A stretch of DNA of 49,387 bases from Pseudomonas sp. CBZ-4 (GTDB lineage: Bacteria; Pseudomonadota; Gammaproteobacteria; Pseudomonadales; Pseudomonadaceae), in assembly GCF_000346755.1 (NCBI RefSeq), contig NZ_ANNV01000170.1, positions 1 to 49,387 on the forward strand, given 5' to 3'. The position numbers and the translations under genes are program-made. Below are positions 16,900 to 25,164 of this stretch, one piece after another. How positions within the stretch are numbered: position 1 is the first letter of the stretch; every line of letters begins with the position of its first letter. Below the pieces are notes generated by a model, which had not been told where the DNA came from, ran no database searches, and was given only the letters and a program-made list of their open reading frames with translations.

Positions 16900-17538
16900 T
16901 CAGCGGTTAGGCTGAGGTGTCAGGCGCAGGTAAGGCTTCACTGCACGGTAACCCTTCGGAAAGCGCTTCTTGATCTCGTCCTCATCCTTGAGCGACGGCA
17001 CGATCACCACTTCATCACCGTCCTGCCAGTTGGCCGGCGTGGCGACTTTGTAGTTGTCGGTAAGCTGCAACGAGTCGATCACCCGCAGGATTTCATGGAA
17101 GTTACGCCCGGTACTGGCCGGATAGGTAATGGTCAGGCGAATCTTCTTGTTCGGATCGATCACGAACAGCGAGCGCACGGTGAGGGTGTCACTGGCGTTC
17201 GGGTGGATCAGGTCGTAGAGGTCCGAGACTTTGCGATCGGCATCGGCCAGGATCGGGAAGTTGACGATCGTGTTCTGGGTTTCGTTGATGTCTTCGATCC
17301 ACTTGTGGTGCGAATCCACCGGGTCGACGGACAGCGCGATGGCCCTGACGCCGCGCTTGGCGAACTCGTCCTTGAGCTTGGCGGTGAAGCCGAGTTCGGT
17401 GGTGCACACCGGAGTGAAATCCGCCGGATGGGAAAACAGCACGCCCCAGCTATCGCCCAGCCATTCGTGGAAACGAATCTTGCCGGCGCTGGAATCCTGT
17501 TCGAAGTCGGGGGCGATGTCGCCCAGTCTTAGGCTCAT
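16900..17538 (-). CDS. lsfA: 1-Cys peroxiredoxin LsfA (Prx6 type)
   Basis: Thiol peroxidase of 212 residues reducing hydrogen peroxide or organic peroxides. The active-site motif FSHPADFTPVCTTELGF gives the peroxidatic Cys at 45, with Pro and Thr in the family positions. The long C-terminal domain marks the Prx6/1-Cys group. In P. putida and P. aeruginosa lsfA is induced by sulfate starvation and lies next to the ssu operon, as here. The 62 bases after its start going upstream are AT-rich and carry a motif shared with ssuE. Confidence 0.92.
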   Translation of the reverse strand: MSLRLGDIAPDFEQDSSAGKIRFHEWLGDSWGVLFSHPADFTPVCTTELGFTAKLKDEFAKRGVRAIALSVDPVDSHHKWIEDINETQNTIVNFPILADADRKVSDLYDLIHPNASDTLTVRSLFVIDPNKKIRLTITYPASTGRNFHEILRVIDSLQLTDNYKVATPANWQDGDEVVIVPSLKDEDEIKKRFPKGYRAVKPYLRLTPQPNR

Positions 17539-17591
17539 GGTGTGGCTCCTGGTGAGTGCTTATGGAGCCTACTGTGCATGGGTTGCAGATT

Positions 17592-17608
17592 ATTTAAAAA
17601 GAATAAAT
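17592..17608. promoter_or_regulatory. lsfA: Candidate sulfur-starvation motif upstream of lsfA
   Basis: ATTTAAAAAGAATAAAT on the plus strand, 54 bases before the lsfA start. It closely matches the ATTTAAAGAATAAA upstream of ssuE in the opposite direction relative to its gene. It may be a CysB-type binding site; no experiment or search supports this yet. Confidence 0.4.
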
Positions 17609-17764
17609 ATCTACTTATCTAGACGATAAAGGAATATTAAAAATCTGTTCATTGGACGCCACAACGGGCGAGGAGCACCATCCGCTGCAAGGTTCGAGAA
17701 GGCCTTGAGACGCTGTACAAAGAGGGGTTCAGGAAGGGCTTGCGGGGGTTTAGCCCGACTTGAA

Positions 17765-17801
17765 ATGCAAGACACCTTGCCCGGCATCGCGCCGGGCAAG
17801 G
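17765..17801 (-). terminator. Intrinsic terminator of the OprD-family gene
   Basis: A perfect 11-base stem, CCTTGCCCGGC (17775-17785) with GCCGGGCAAGG (17791-17801) around a five-base loop, lies 14 bases after the stop codon. The T-tract on the minus strand is weak (tgtcttgc). Confidence 0.65.
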
Positions 17802-17814
17802 TTTAACAACAGTC

Positions 17815-19149
17815 TTACAGGATCGGCAGGGTGTAGCTGACGATCAGACGGTTTTCGTCTTGGTTACGCTGGGAAGCCACGTCGGAACGCAGCGAAGCGT
17901 TTTTCCAGGCAACGCCCAGACCTTTGAAAGTGCCTTCCGGTACTACGTAGCCCAGGTTGAAGTCACGTTCCCACTCGCCTTTGTCACCGGTCGCAGTGGC
18001 AACGTTGTCGCCCTTGAGGTACATGACGGAAGTGGTCAGGCCTGGCAGGCCGACAGCAGCGAAGTCATAGGCGTACTGGGCCAACCAGGTGCGCTCGCCG
18101 GCACGTTGGAACTTGCCGATCTGCACGTCGGTGATCAGGTACGAGGAAGCACCGTCACCCTGGTTGAGGAACGGGAAGTCGCTCGTGCCGTTTACGCGCT
18201 GATAGCCGGCGCTGATCGCGTGGCCTTGCAGGGCGTAGGTGAACTTGGCGCTCCAGGTGCGGTTATCGACTTCACCGTTGTTCTGGTAGCCAGAAGCGCG
18301 GTAGCCGGCAACACGACCTTCCTGGCTGGCGTTCTTGCCATCGGAGTCACTGTTGAAGTAACGCAGGTCGGTCTTGAACACGCCCACTGGCAATGCCCAG
18401 TTGTGGGACAGGCCCAGGAAGTGCTGCTTGTAGAAGTCGGACAGGTTGCCGTAGTAGTACTGGGCAGTCAGGTCCTTGGTGATCTTGTAGTCACCACCGG
18501 CGTAGTAGAACTCGTTGCTGCGGGCGTTGGCGGTAGCGGTGCGGGTAGCGCCGTTGGAACCAGCGATGGTCAGCGAGTCGTTGTTCGACGAGTTACGGCC
18601 CTTGGCGTGTTCCAACTTACCGCCAACCAGGGTCAGGTTGTCGATGTCGTTGGAGGTGATCTGGCCACCTTCAAAGGTTTGTGGCAGCAGACGACCGTCG
18701 TTGGAGGTCACAACCGGCAGTTTTGGCTGCAGGGTGCCCAGCTTCAATTCAGTCTTGGAGATCTTGACCTTGCCGGTCAGGCCGATGCTGCCGAAATCGT
18801 TCACCGCACGACCGTCGCTGTCGCTTGGGAACACAATGCCGCCCTTGTTGGCGCTATTGTTGTTGTAGGCAGTGCCTTTACCGGAGTCCAGACGCACGCC
18901 GTACAGGCCAATGGCGTCAACACCAAAACCAACGGTGCCTTGGGTGTAGCCGGAAGCGAAGTTGAAGATGAAGCCTTGGCCCCATTCTTCTTGCTTGTTC
19001 GGCTTGGCGGTGCCGTCACGGTTGTCTTGGTTGATGTAGAAGTTGCGCGCAGTAACGCTCGCCTTGCTGTCTTCGATGAAACCGGCAGCGCCTGCTTGCT
19101 GGGCGATTGCGCCCAAAGCTACAGCCAAAGCCAAGGTGGACTTATTCAT
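17815..19149 (-). CDS. OprD-family outer-membrane porin
   Basis: Outer-membrane channel of 444 residues for small organic nutrients. The signal peptide runs to about residue 22, before GFIEDSKASVTARNFY, the conserved opening of OprD-family porins. Alternating polar/hydrophobic stretches and a last strand ending in TLPIL fit an 18-strand barrel. GAGAGGAG lies six bases before the ATG. The substrate cannot be told: OprE/OprQ-like members resemble it in length, and the neighbouring ssu, arg and spu genes do not decide. A strong terminator follows, so it is probably a single-gene unit. Confidence 0.9.
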   Translation of the reverse strand: MNKSTLALAVALGAIAQQAGAAGFIEDSKASVTARNFYINQDNRDGTAKPNKQEEWGQGFIFNFASGYTQGTVGFGVDAIGLYGVRLDSGKGTAYNNNSANKGGIVFPSDSDGRAVNDFGSIGLTGKVKISKTELKLGTLQPKLPVVTSNDGRLLPQTFEGGQITSNDIDNLTLVGGKLEHAKGRNSSNNDSLTIAGSNGATRTATANARSNEFYYAGGDYKITKDLTAQYYYGNLSDFYKQHFLGLSHNWALPVGVFKTDLRYFNSDSDGKNASQEGRVAGYRASGYQNNGEVDNRTWSAKFTYALQGHAISAGYQRVNGTSDFPFLNQGDGASSYLITDVQIGKFQRAGERTWLAQYAYDFAAVGLPGLTTSVMYLKGDNVATATGDKGEWERDFNLGYVVPEGTFKGLGVAWKNASLRSDVASQRNQDENRLIVSYTLPIL

Positions 19150-19810
19150 GTACCGCTCCTCTCATTTCTAATTTTTGTATTTCTTTGGTCTCGGGTCTGA
19201 CGCCCTCGATCCACAGATGCGCGATTAGCACCGGATAGTGACTGACAAGTCAATCGTAACCTTGTGTGTCTACTACCTTCGTCTAACAGCAGTTAGATTT
19301 GGTCCCTGCAGGGTAATGAGTTTTTCATACACCCAAAAAGAATTGTTTCATTCTTTTTCATACGATTTGGGAATAAGCCTTTTCATGGCACGGAAGGGTC
19401 AGGGTAGACGCCCCGTTCCATAAGCTAATTCCTAAAGGGTATTTGTTAGCACTTTTTTAGATCGCTTAGTGTGGCCGTAGGGTTTCATACGTCACCCACG
19501 ATCAAAAAGGCGACGCCATCATGGCCAAACGCGCATCCTCCCGTCAATTTGTTACAGTTTTTGTATCGCTTATATTTTTTTTGCTACCCAAGCCGTCGAT
19601 TCAACACTGAACCGCGAGTTGTGACCGCTGTGCGCAATCTACCCATCGTCGCGCTTAACGTATCGGCGCAGATCAATACTTCTGAAGCATTGGCAAGGCG
19701 AGTGGACGGGCGGCGAAGTTCTTGAAGGAACAGGGGGAAGGTTGAGGGGGTGCTGCCGGATTATTCGGCCTTTGCGACCGACAACTTTATCCAAGAGTAA
19801 ACGCGATTAC
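19150..19810. other. Long gene-free region upstream of the porin gene
   Basis: From the porin start to the argA end (with the REP doublet) about 770 bases hold no convincing gene. The short ORFs here have poor codon use and no homology I recognise. It is AT-richer than its surroundings. It contains the porin promoter, two palindromes (TCTAAC-AGCA-GTTAGA at 19282-19297 and CCCTGCAGGG at 19304-19313) and otherwise nothing I can name. A small RNA cannot be excluded. Confidence 0.55.
19224..19253 (-). promoter_or_regulatory. Predicted sigma-70 promoter of the porin gene
   Basis: On the minus strand TTGACT (19248-19253) and GCTAAT (19224-19229) are separated by 18 bases. Transcription would start near 19217, leaving a leader of about 70 bases. 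The TCTAAC/GTTAGA palindrome lies about 30 bases further upstream, in a position suited to an activator. Confidence 0.45.
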
Positions 19811-19899
19811 CTGTGGGAGCTGGCTTGCCTGCGATTGCATCACCTCGGTCTTGCTGAAAGACCGAGTTGTCAGCATCGCAGGCAAGCCAGCTCCCACAG
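19811..19899. repeat. REP doublet at the end of argA
   Basis: Inverted REP pair, both GCAGGC/GCCAGC subtype, with tgtggg ends facing outward. The loop has pairing CTCGGTCTT and AAGACCGAG, so the whole doublet can fold as one long hairpin. It lies 20 bases after the argA stop. Confidence 0.9.
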
Positions 19900-19918
19900 A
19901 AGCCAGGCCTGGGCTGGA

Positions 19919-21217
19919 TCAGAGGGCCTTTTCGAAGATCTTCGAATTGCGCTGGTAGTTGTACAGCGACGCCCGCGCCGACGGCAGGCGGTCCACGCTG
20001 CTCGGCACAAAGCCCCGCTCGCGGAACCAGTGCGCAGTACGCGTCGTCAACACGAACAAGGTCTTCAAGCCCTGCGCCCGTGCACGGGTCTCGATGCGCT
20101 CCAGCAATACATCGCCGCGTGCGCCGTGGCGGTATTCGGGGTTCACCGCCAGGCACGCCAGCTCGCCCGCGTCCGAATCGGCGATCTGATACAGCGCCGC
20201 ACAGGCGATGATCATGCCTTCACGCTCGACCACGCTGAACTGCTCGATCTCACGCTCCAGCACTTCCCGCGAACGGCGCACCAGAATGCCCTGCTCTTCC
20301 AGCGGGCTGATCAAATCCAGCAAACCGCCCACATCTTCGATGGCCGCTTCACGCACCTGCTCGAACTGTTCCTGGGCCACCAGCGTACCGCCGCCGTCCC
20401 GGGTGAACAGCTCGGTGAGCAGCGCGCCATCTTCGGCGTAGCTGACGATATGGCTGCGCCCTACCCCGCCACGGCACGCTTCGGCGGCGGCATCGAGCAG
20501 TTCGGCCTGGTAGTTGTTGCCCAGGCGTTGCAGGTGCGCCGGCACTTGTTGCGGGCGCAACTCACGCACCAGGCGGCCGTTTTCATCGATCAGACCCTTG
20601 TCTGCGCCAAACAGCAGCAGCTTGTCGGCACCCAGGTCGATGGCGGCGCGGGTGGCGACGTCTTCGCAGGCCAGGTTGAAGATCTCGCCGGTGGGCGAAT
20701 AACCCAGCGGCGACAGCAGCACGATGGAGCGCTCGTCCAGCAGGCGGCCGATGCCCTTGCGGTCAACCCGGCGCACTTCGCCGGTGTGGTGGTAGTCCAC
20801 GCCTTCCAGCACGCCGATCGGCCGCGCGGTTACCAGGTTGCCGCTGGCCACGCGCAGGCGCGAGCCCTGCATCGGCGACGAAGCCATGTCCATCGACAAG
20901 CGTGCTTCGATGGCGATCCGCAGGTGGCCGACCGCGTCGATCACGCACTCCAGCGTCGCTGCATCGGTGATGCGCAGGCCTTCGTGGTAAGCCGGGGTCA
21001 GGCCACGGGCTTCAAGACGGGTTTCGATTTGCGGGCGCGAACCGTGCACCAGCACAAGCCGCACGCCCAGGCTGTGGAGCAGCACCAGGTCGTGGACGAT
21101 ATTGCCGAAGTTGGGATGTTCCACACCATCGCCGGGCAACATGACCACAAAGGTGCAGTCGCGGTGGGCGTTGATGTAAGGAGAAGCGTGACGAAGCCAA
21201 TTAACGTAGTCGGGCAT
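19919..21217 (-). CDS. argA: Amino-acid N-acetyltransferase ArgA
   Basis: First enzyme of arginine synthesis: acetyl-CoA plus glutamate gives N-acetylglutamate. The start at 21217 (MPDYVNWLRHASPYINAHR) gives 432 residues, the usual length of classical ArgA; an upstream ATG is open but not conserved in type. The N-terminal amino-acid-kinase-like domain (about 1-280; VVMLPGDGVEHPNF, LVHGSRPQIE) binds arginine for feedback, and the C-terminal GNAT domain (about 290-432; LACLAVNPEYRHGARGDVLL) does catalysis. argE lies 136 bases upstream in the same direction, so the two may be co-transcribed. Confidence 0.95.
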   Translation of the reverse strand: MPDYVNWLRHASPYINAHRDCTFVVMLPGDGVEHPNFGNIVHDLVLLHSLGVRLVLVHGSRPQIETRLEARGLTPAYHEGLRITDAATLECVIDAVGHLRIAIEARLSMDMASSPMQGSRLRVASGNLVTARPIGVLEGVDYHHTGEVRRVDRKGIGRLLDERSIVLLSPLGYSPTGEIFNLACEDVATRAAIDLGADKLLLFGADKGLIDENGRLVRELRPQQVPAHLQRLGNNYQAELLDAAAEACRGGVGRSHIVSYAEDGALLTELFTRDGGGTLVAQEQFEQVREAAIEDVGGLLDLISPLEEQGILVRRSREVLEREIEQFSVVEREGMIIACAALYQIADSDAGELACLAVNPEYRHGARGDVLLERIETRARAQGLKTLFVLTTRTAHWFRERGFVPSSVDRLPSARASLYNYQRNSKIFEKAL

Positions 21218-21353
21218 AACACCTGGGCCTGTAATAAAAAGCAGCCGAAAAAGGATCATTCATGAAAGCGCACAGCGGGCTGATGGTTATCGTCGGAACA
21301 GGCTTGGCGACACGCTCACTCTCCTCAATATGGACGAACAGGCAGGGGTTAAT

Positions 21354-22502
21354 TTATGCGGGTTTCAGGCAGTAATGTTCGATCAGTTCCCGCAATAGAC
21401 GCACTGTAGGCGTCAAGCGTGACATTTCGAGGTACTCGCCCGGCTGGTGGGCGCAGGCGATATCGCCAGGGCCGAGCACCAGGGTTTCACAACCAAGGCG
21501 CTGAAGATAAGGCGCTTCGGTGCCGAACGCTACTGCTTCGGCACGATGACCGGTCAAACGTTCCGCAACCCGCACCAGTTCAGCGTCTTCAGGCTGTTCG
21601 AACGGCGGCACTTCGGGGAACAGCGGCGCGTAGTCGATCTGCACCTGATGGCGCTCGGCCAGGGGTTCGAGCTTCTGGCGGATCGCAGCGCGCAACACCT
21701 CGGGGTCCATGCCCGGCAGCGGGCGCAGGTCGAACTCCAGGGAGCACTGGCCGCAGATGCGGTTGGGGTTGTCGCCACCATGGATGCAGCCGAAGTTCAT
21801 CGTCGGCTGCGGCACGCTGAACTGCGGGTTGCGATATTGGCCCTGCCACACCTGGCGCAAACCGCGCAGTTCGCTGATGGCATCGTGCATGGCTTCCAGG
21901 GCGCTGTGGCCCAGGCTCGGGTCCGACGAATGGCCGCTGCGGCCGAGGATGTCGATGCGCTCCATCATCACGCCTTTATGCAGGCGGATCGGCTTGAGGC
22001 CGGTGGGCTCGCCGATCACCGCCGCACGGCCCAGCGGGCGCCCGGCTTCGGCCAGCGCGCGGGCGCCGGACATGGAGCTTTCTTCATCGCAAGTGGCGAG
22101 GATCAGCAACGGTTGCTTGAACGGCTGATCCAGCAGCGGCAGCACGGCTTCAATCGCCAGCGCGAAAAAGCCCTTCATGTCGCAGCTGCCCAATCCCACC
22201 CAGCGGCCGTCAACTTCCGTCAGTTTGAGGGGATCGGTCTTCCACAGCGCCGCATCATAGGGAACGGTATCGCTATGCCCCGCCAGCACCAGGCCGCCGG
22301 GGCCGCTGCCAAAGCTGGCGAGCAGGTTGAACTTGCCGGGGCTGACTTGCTGGATGTCGATGGCAAAACCCAGGTCCCCCAGCCAACTGGCGAGCAAATC
22401 GATCACGGGGCGGTTGGTCTGGTCGAGAGACGCCTGGGTGCAACTGACCGACGGCGCGGCAATCAATGCGGCGAACTGCTCTTTCATAGACGGTAATGGC
22501 AT
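21354..22502 (-). CDS. argE: Acetylornithine deacetylase ArgE
   Basis: Zinc-dependent M20-family hydrolase of 382 residues that removes the acetyl group from N-acetylornithine. Metal-site motifs are seen in VLAGHSDTVPYD (His and catalytic Asp) and CDEESSMSGA (Glu-Glu). The dimerisation domain lies in the middle (about 180-290). The start at 22502 is chosen because GAGAG lies seven bases upstream; the ATG at 22487 has no ribosome site. A CYTH-CHAD gene diverges from it across 158 bases. Together with argA it covers two steps of the linear/cyclic arginine pathway. Confidence 0.92.
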   Translation of the reverse strand: MPLPSMKEQFAALIAAPSVSCTQASLDQTNRPVIDLLASWLGDLGFAIDIQQVSPGKFNLLASFGSGPGGLVLAGHSDTVPYDAALWKTDPLKLTEVDGRWVGLGSCDMKGFFALAIEAVLPLLDQPFKQPLLILATCDEESSMSGARALAEAGRPLGRAAVIGEPTGLKPIRLHKGVMMERIDILGRSGHSSDPSLGHSALEAMHDAISELRGLRQVWQGQYRNPQFSVPQPTMNFGCIHGGDNPNRICGQCSLEFDLRPLPGMDPEVLRAAIRQKLEPLAERHQVQIDYAPLFPEVPPFEQPEDAELVRVAERLTGHRAEAVAFGTEAPYLQRLGCETLVLGPGDIACAHQPGEYLEMSRLTPTVRLLRELIEHYCLKPA

Positions 22503-22660
22503 GCGCGGTCTCTCAACTTCCCGGATGAAGCCCACTATAGAGCCATCTGCACGACACAATAAACCGTTGCGGCGCGTTGCCGGGCTCAGTCCTGTACACT
22601 GCACGGCCTTGGCAGCCACTCTTTTTCCCGGCTGCGCTCCCGATCCTGGATTTTCCGGCC

Positions 22661-24028
22661 ATGCAGAAAGAAACCGAAATCAAGCTCCGCGTCAGCCGCG
22701 AAACCCTCGCCGCGCTGCGTGAGCACCCGCTACTGAAAAAACGCAACAAAAGTGGCTGGGAACGCCGTGAGTTGATGAACCAGTATTTCGACACCCCCGA
22801 GCGCGACCTGGCCCAGGCCAAAGTCGCCCTGCGCCTGCGCAAGGACGGTGACGAGATCATCCAGACCCTCAAGACCCGTGGCCAGAGCGTCGCCGGCTTG
22901 TCGGAACGCAACGAGTACAACTGGGACCTGGCCAAAGCCAAGCTCGACGTGAAGAAACTCGACGGCGAATGCTGGCCCGAGCAACTGGCCGAGCTGGACA
23001 AAAAGACCCTCAAGCCAATCTTCACCACCGACTTCGTGCGTGAACGCGCCGAGATCGCCTGGGGCCGTGGCAAGGCCAAGGTGGTGATCGAAGCCGCCCT
23101 GGACCTGGGCCACGTTGTGGTCGGCAAGCAGAAAGAAGAAATCTGCGAGCTGGAACTGGAACTGCGCGAAGGTGAACCGGCCGCCCTGCTGGAACTGGCC
23201 GCCGAACTGGCCGCGACCCTGGCGCTGATGCCGTGCGACATCAGCAAGGCCGAGCGCGGCTACCGCCTGTATGACGCCAGCAGCTACTCCCTGAGCCTGC
23301 CGGCGCCGCAGATCCACGCCGAAATGCCGCTGGACGACGCCTTCGCCGCGATCATGTGGCACCTGCTCGGCAGCAGCCAGCGCCTGGCCGAGCAATACCG
23401 TTTCAATGGCCACTGGCGCCTGCTGCAAGACTGGGTCGAGAACCTCGGCGAACTGCGCGCCCTGATCGGCAGCCTCGGCCAGGCCGCACCGCGCCAATCC
23501 ACCAGCGAACTGCGCAGCGCCCTGGATGCCCTGCTGGAAGACTGGCGCCCGCTGGTGCAAGCCGGTGATGACGACGAAGACATCCGCAAAGCCGCCCCCG
23601 AGCAATTCGTTGAAGAATTGGACGACGTGCGCTGGGGCCTGTTCTCACTGAACACTTCGCGCTGGCTGCTGGCCCGCACCTGGACCGCCGAACGCAACGT
23701 GCGCGGCAACCGCCAGGGCGCAGCGCAAATCACCAACTGGCTGCCGCGCCTGCTGGCCGACGACGCCGTCGCCCTGCAACTGCCGCGCTACCAGCAACAG
23801 CCGGAAGACCTGGCTGAGCAACTGCCGCGCATCGAACGCATCCAGGCGTGGCTGCACCATGCTCGCCACGTAGTGGATATCCCGGAAATGGACCGCTTGT
23901 ACGGCGAGCTGAACAAGCTGGCGCAACTGGCCAACCAGCCGATTACCGATGAGTCGCTGGATGCGCGTATGCACCAGGCGATTGCGGTGTATCAGAACCG
24001 GGCGTGGAAGACCTTGTTGCGTTTGTAA
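22661..24028 (+). CDS. CYTH and CHAD domain protein, probable inorganic triphosphatase
   Basis: A 455-residue two-domain protein. The CYTH (triphosphate tunnel metalloenzyme) domain, about residues 1-200, starts with the diagnostic ExExK motif (Glu4, Glu6, Lys8 in MQKETEIKL). The CHAD domain (about 230-455) is helical with conserved His/Arg residues and is linked to polyphosphate binding. E. coli YgiF has the same layout and hydrolyses inorganic triphosphate. The start at 22661 puts the ExExK motif at the N-terminus as in the family; the ORF is open 28 codons further upstream. Function here is by homology. Confidence 0.87.
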   Translation: MQKETEIKLRVSRETLAALREHPLLKKRNKSGWERRELMNQYFDTPERDLAQAKVALRLRKDGDEIIQTLKTRGQSVAGLSERNEYNWDLAKAKLDVKKLDGECWPEQLAELDKKTLKPIFTTDFVRERAEIAWGRGKAKVVIEAALDLGHVVVGKQKEEICELELELREGEPAALLELAAELAATLALMPCDISKAERGYRLYDASSYSLSLPAPQIHAEMPLDDAFAAIMWHLLGSSQRLAEQYRFNGHWRLLQDWVENLGELRALIGSLGQAAPRQSTSELRSALDALLEDWRPLVQAGDDDEDIRKAAPEQFVEELDDVRWGLFSLNTSRWLLARTWTAERNVRGNRQGAAQITNWLPRLLADDAVALQLPRYQQQPEDLAEQLPRIERIQAWLHHARHVVDIPEMDRLYGELNKLAQLANQPITDESLDARMHQAIAVYQNRAWKTLLRL

Positions 24029-24030
24029 GG

Positions 24031-24135
24031 ACGCTATCGCGGCGGTGCGACGATTCGACAAGCCCGCTCCCACATTTGACTGCATTCCAGAGTTGGAACG
24101 CGGTCAAGGTGGGAGCGGGCTTGCCCGCGATGAGG
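24031..24135. repeat. REP doublet with an interrupted left arm
   Basis: Inverted REP pair of GCGGGC/GCCCGC subtype with inward-facing ends and the ttgactgcattcca loop. The left arm is broken: after cgctatcgcgg come 16 extra bases (cggtgcgacgattcga) before caagcccgctccc. It lies between convergent genes. Confidence 0.85.
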
Positions 24136-24144
24136 CCAGCCCAA

Positions 24145-24615
24145 TCAGCGCAATACTGGCAAGCTAGTGGTGGACTTGATCTCCGACAACGCCACAATCG
24201 AATTGACCTCCTGAATCCCCGGCACCATCGACAACTTCTCAAAGAAAAACCGCTCGTACGCCTCGATATCCGCCGTGACGATACGCAGCAGAAAATCCAC
24301 CGCCCCCATCAGCACATAACACTCCAAGACTTCTGGAAACCCGCGAATCGCGTCGGTGAATTCAGTGAAGTTGGAGCGCCCGTGAGCGTTGAGTTTGACC
24401 TCGGCGAAGATCTGCGTGTTGAGGCCGATCTTCTTGCGATCCAGCAGCGTCACCTGTGCGCGAATCACGCCCTCTTCCTTGAGCCGCTGGATCCGCCGCC
24501 AGCACGGCGACTGGGACAGGCCGACCTGTTCAGCGATCTGCGCACTGGAGAGCGAGGCATCCTCCTGCAGCAAGGCCAGGATGCGGCGGTCGTAGGCGTC
24601 CAGCTCGCTGTGCAT
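24145..24615 (-). CDS. Lrp/AsnC-family transcriptional regulator
   Basis: Feast-or-famine regulator of 156 residues. The helix-turn-helix is at about 22-43 (SSAQIAEQVGLSQSPCWRRIQRL) and the C-terminal RAM domain (about 70-145), which binds amino acids and forms octamers, contains GFPEVLECYVLMGAVDFLLRI. It diverges from a small ACT-like protein gene, with a shared 127-base AT-rich spacer. Regulators of this family often control the divergent gene; which amino acid acts here is not visible. Confidence 0.92.
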   Translation of the reverse strand: MHSELDAYDRRILALLQEDASLSSAQIAEQVGLSQSPCWRRIQRLKEEGVIRAQVTLLDRKKIGLNTQIFAEVKLNAHGRSNFTEFTDAIRGFPEVLECYVLMGAVDFLLRIVTADIEAYERFFFEKLSMVPGIQEVNSIVALSEIKSTTSLPVLR

Positions 24616-24658
24616 ATAAATACCTTCTATGGTGCTTTTATTGAATTGAATGATTCGA

Positions 24659-24670
24659 TATTTCGAAATA
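24659..24670. promoter_or_regulatory. Palindrome in the lrp-type/ACT divergent promoter
   Basis: TATTTCGAAATA, a perfect 12-base palindrome in the AT-rich divergent spacer (24616-24742). Lrp proteins bind AT-rich, weakly palindromic sites, so this is a fair candidate for an autoregulatory operator controlling both genes. Confidence 0.45.
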
Positions 24671-24742
24671 CTGGCTCATCTTAGATAAGAAATCTCCGTT
24701 GGCGAATGTAAAAATTTCTCCCGTCGAATCTGGAGAATTCCC

Positions 24743-25081
24743 ATGCACGCCGTCGAAACCACTCACTCCGTCACCCGCGTCGATGCGTGGGCCGTCAACA
24801 GCGCCCATTGCCAGGCGCATTACCAGATCGTCGCCGAAGCGGAGCCGGATGTGCTGTGCCGGGTGCTCAACTATTTCGCCCTGCAATGCCTCACCCCACA
24901 GCAGGTGACGGTGAACCGCGAACAGGACCTGCTGACGATCGACATCACTCTGGACGGCCTGAGTTGGCACCGTGCCCAGGTGATCGGTGAAAAGATTCGA
25001 AACCTGATCAGCGTGTGTTCGCTGGAACTGTGGCCGGCTGATGCCGTGCGGGCTGCGGCGCTGGTGGCGGCGGCTCAGTAA
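24743..25081 (+). CDS. Small stand-alone ACT-like protein
   Basis: A 112-residue protein with no catalytic domain. Residues about 25-97 show the order expected of an ACT domain: a strand (AHYQIVAEAE), a helix after PDVLCRVLNYFALQ, two strands (QQVTVNRE and LLTIDITL), a helix (AQVIGEKIRNLI) and a last strand (VCSLEL). The pattern resembles the small regulatory subunits of acetolactate synthase (IlvM type). GGAG lies seven bases before the ATG. It diverges from an Lrp-type regulator. The ACT call is by pattern only; the partner enzyme is unknown. Confidence 0.7.
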   Translation: MHAVETTHSVTRVDAWAVNSAHCQAHYQIVAEAEPDVLCRVLNYFALQCLTPQQVTVNREQDLLTIDITLDGLSWHRAQVIGEKIRNLISVCSLELWPADAVRAAALVAAAQ

Positions 25082-25097
25082 AAGTCTGCAATACACC

Positions 25098-25156
25098 CTG
25101 GGAGGAAGATTTTTCGGGGCTGACTAGCCTGGGATTACGTCCAACACCTCCCAGGA
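25098..25156 (+). other. Inverted repeat spanning the leader of the secretion-ATPase gene
   Basis: CCTGGGAGG (25098-25106) and CCTCCCAGG (25148-25156) are perfect complements 41 bases apart. The right arm includes the AGG of the ribosome site for the gene starting at 25165, so base pairing could hide it. Confidence 0.45.
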
Positions 25157-25164
25157 AAACCTTG

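Noticed and set aside
17611..17799. 62-residue ORF between lsfA and the porin gene
   Set aside because: It overlaps the porin terminator and the AT-rich lsfA upstream region; no ribosome site.
19471..19725. 84-residue ORF in the gap before the porin gene
   Set aside because: Arbitrary composition, no ribosome site and no familiar motif.
19742..21265. 507-residue open frame opposite argA
   Set aside because: argA on the other strand has recognisable kinase-like and GNAT domains; this frame runs through a REP doublet and has shadow composition.
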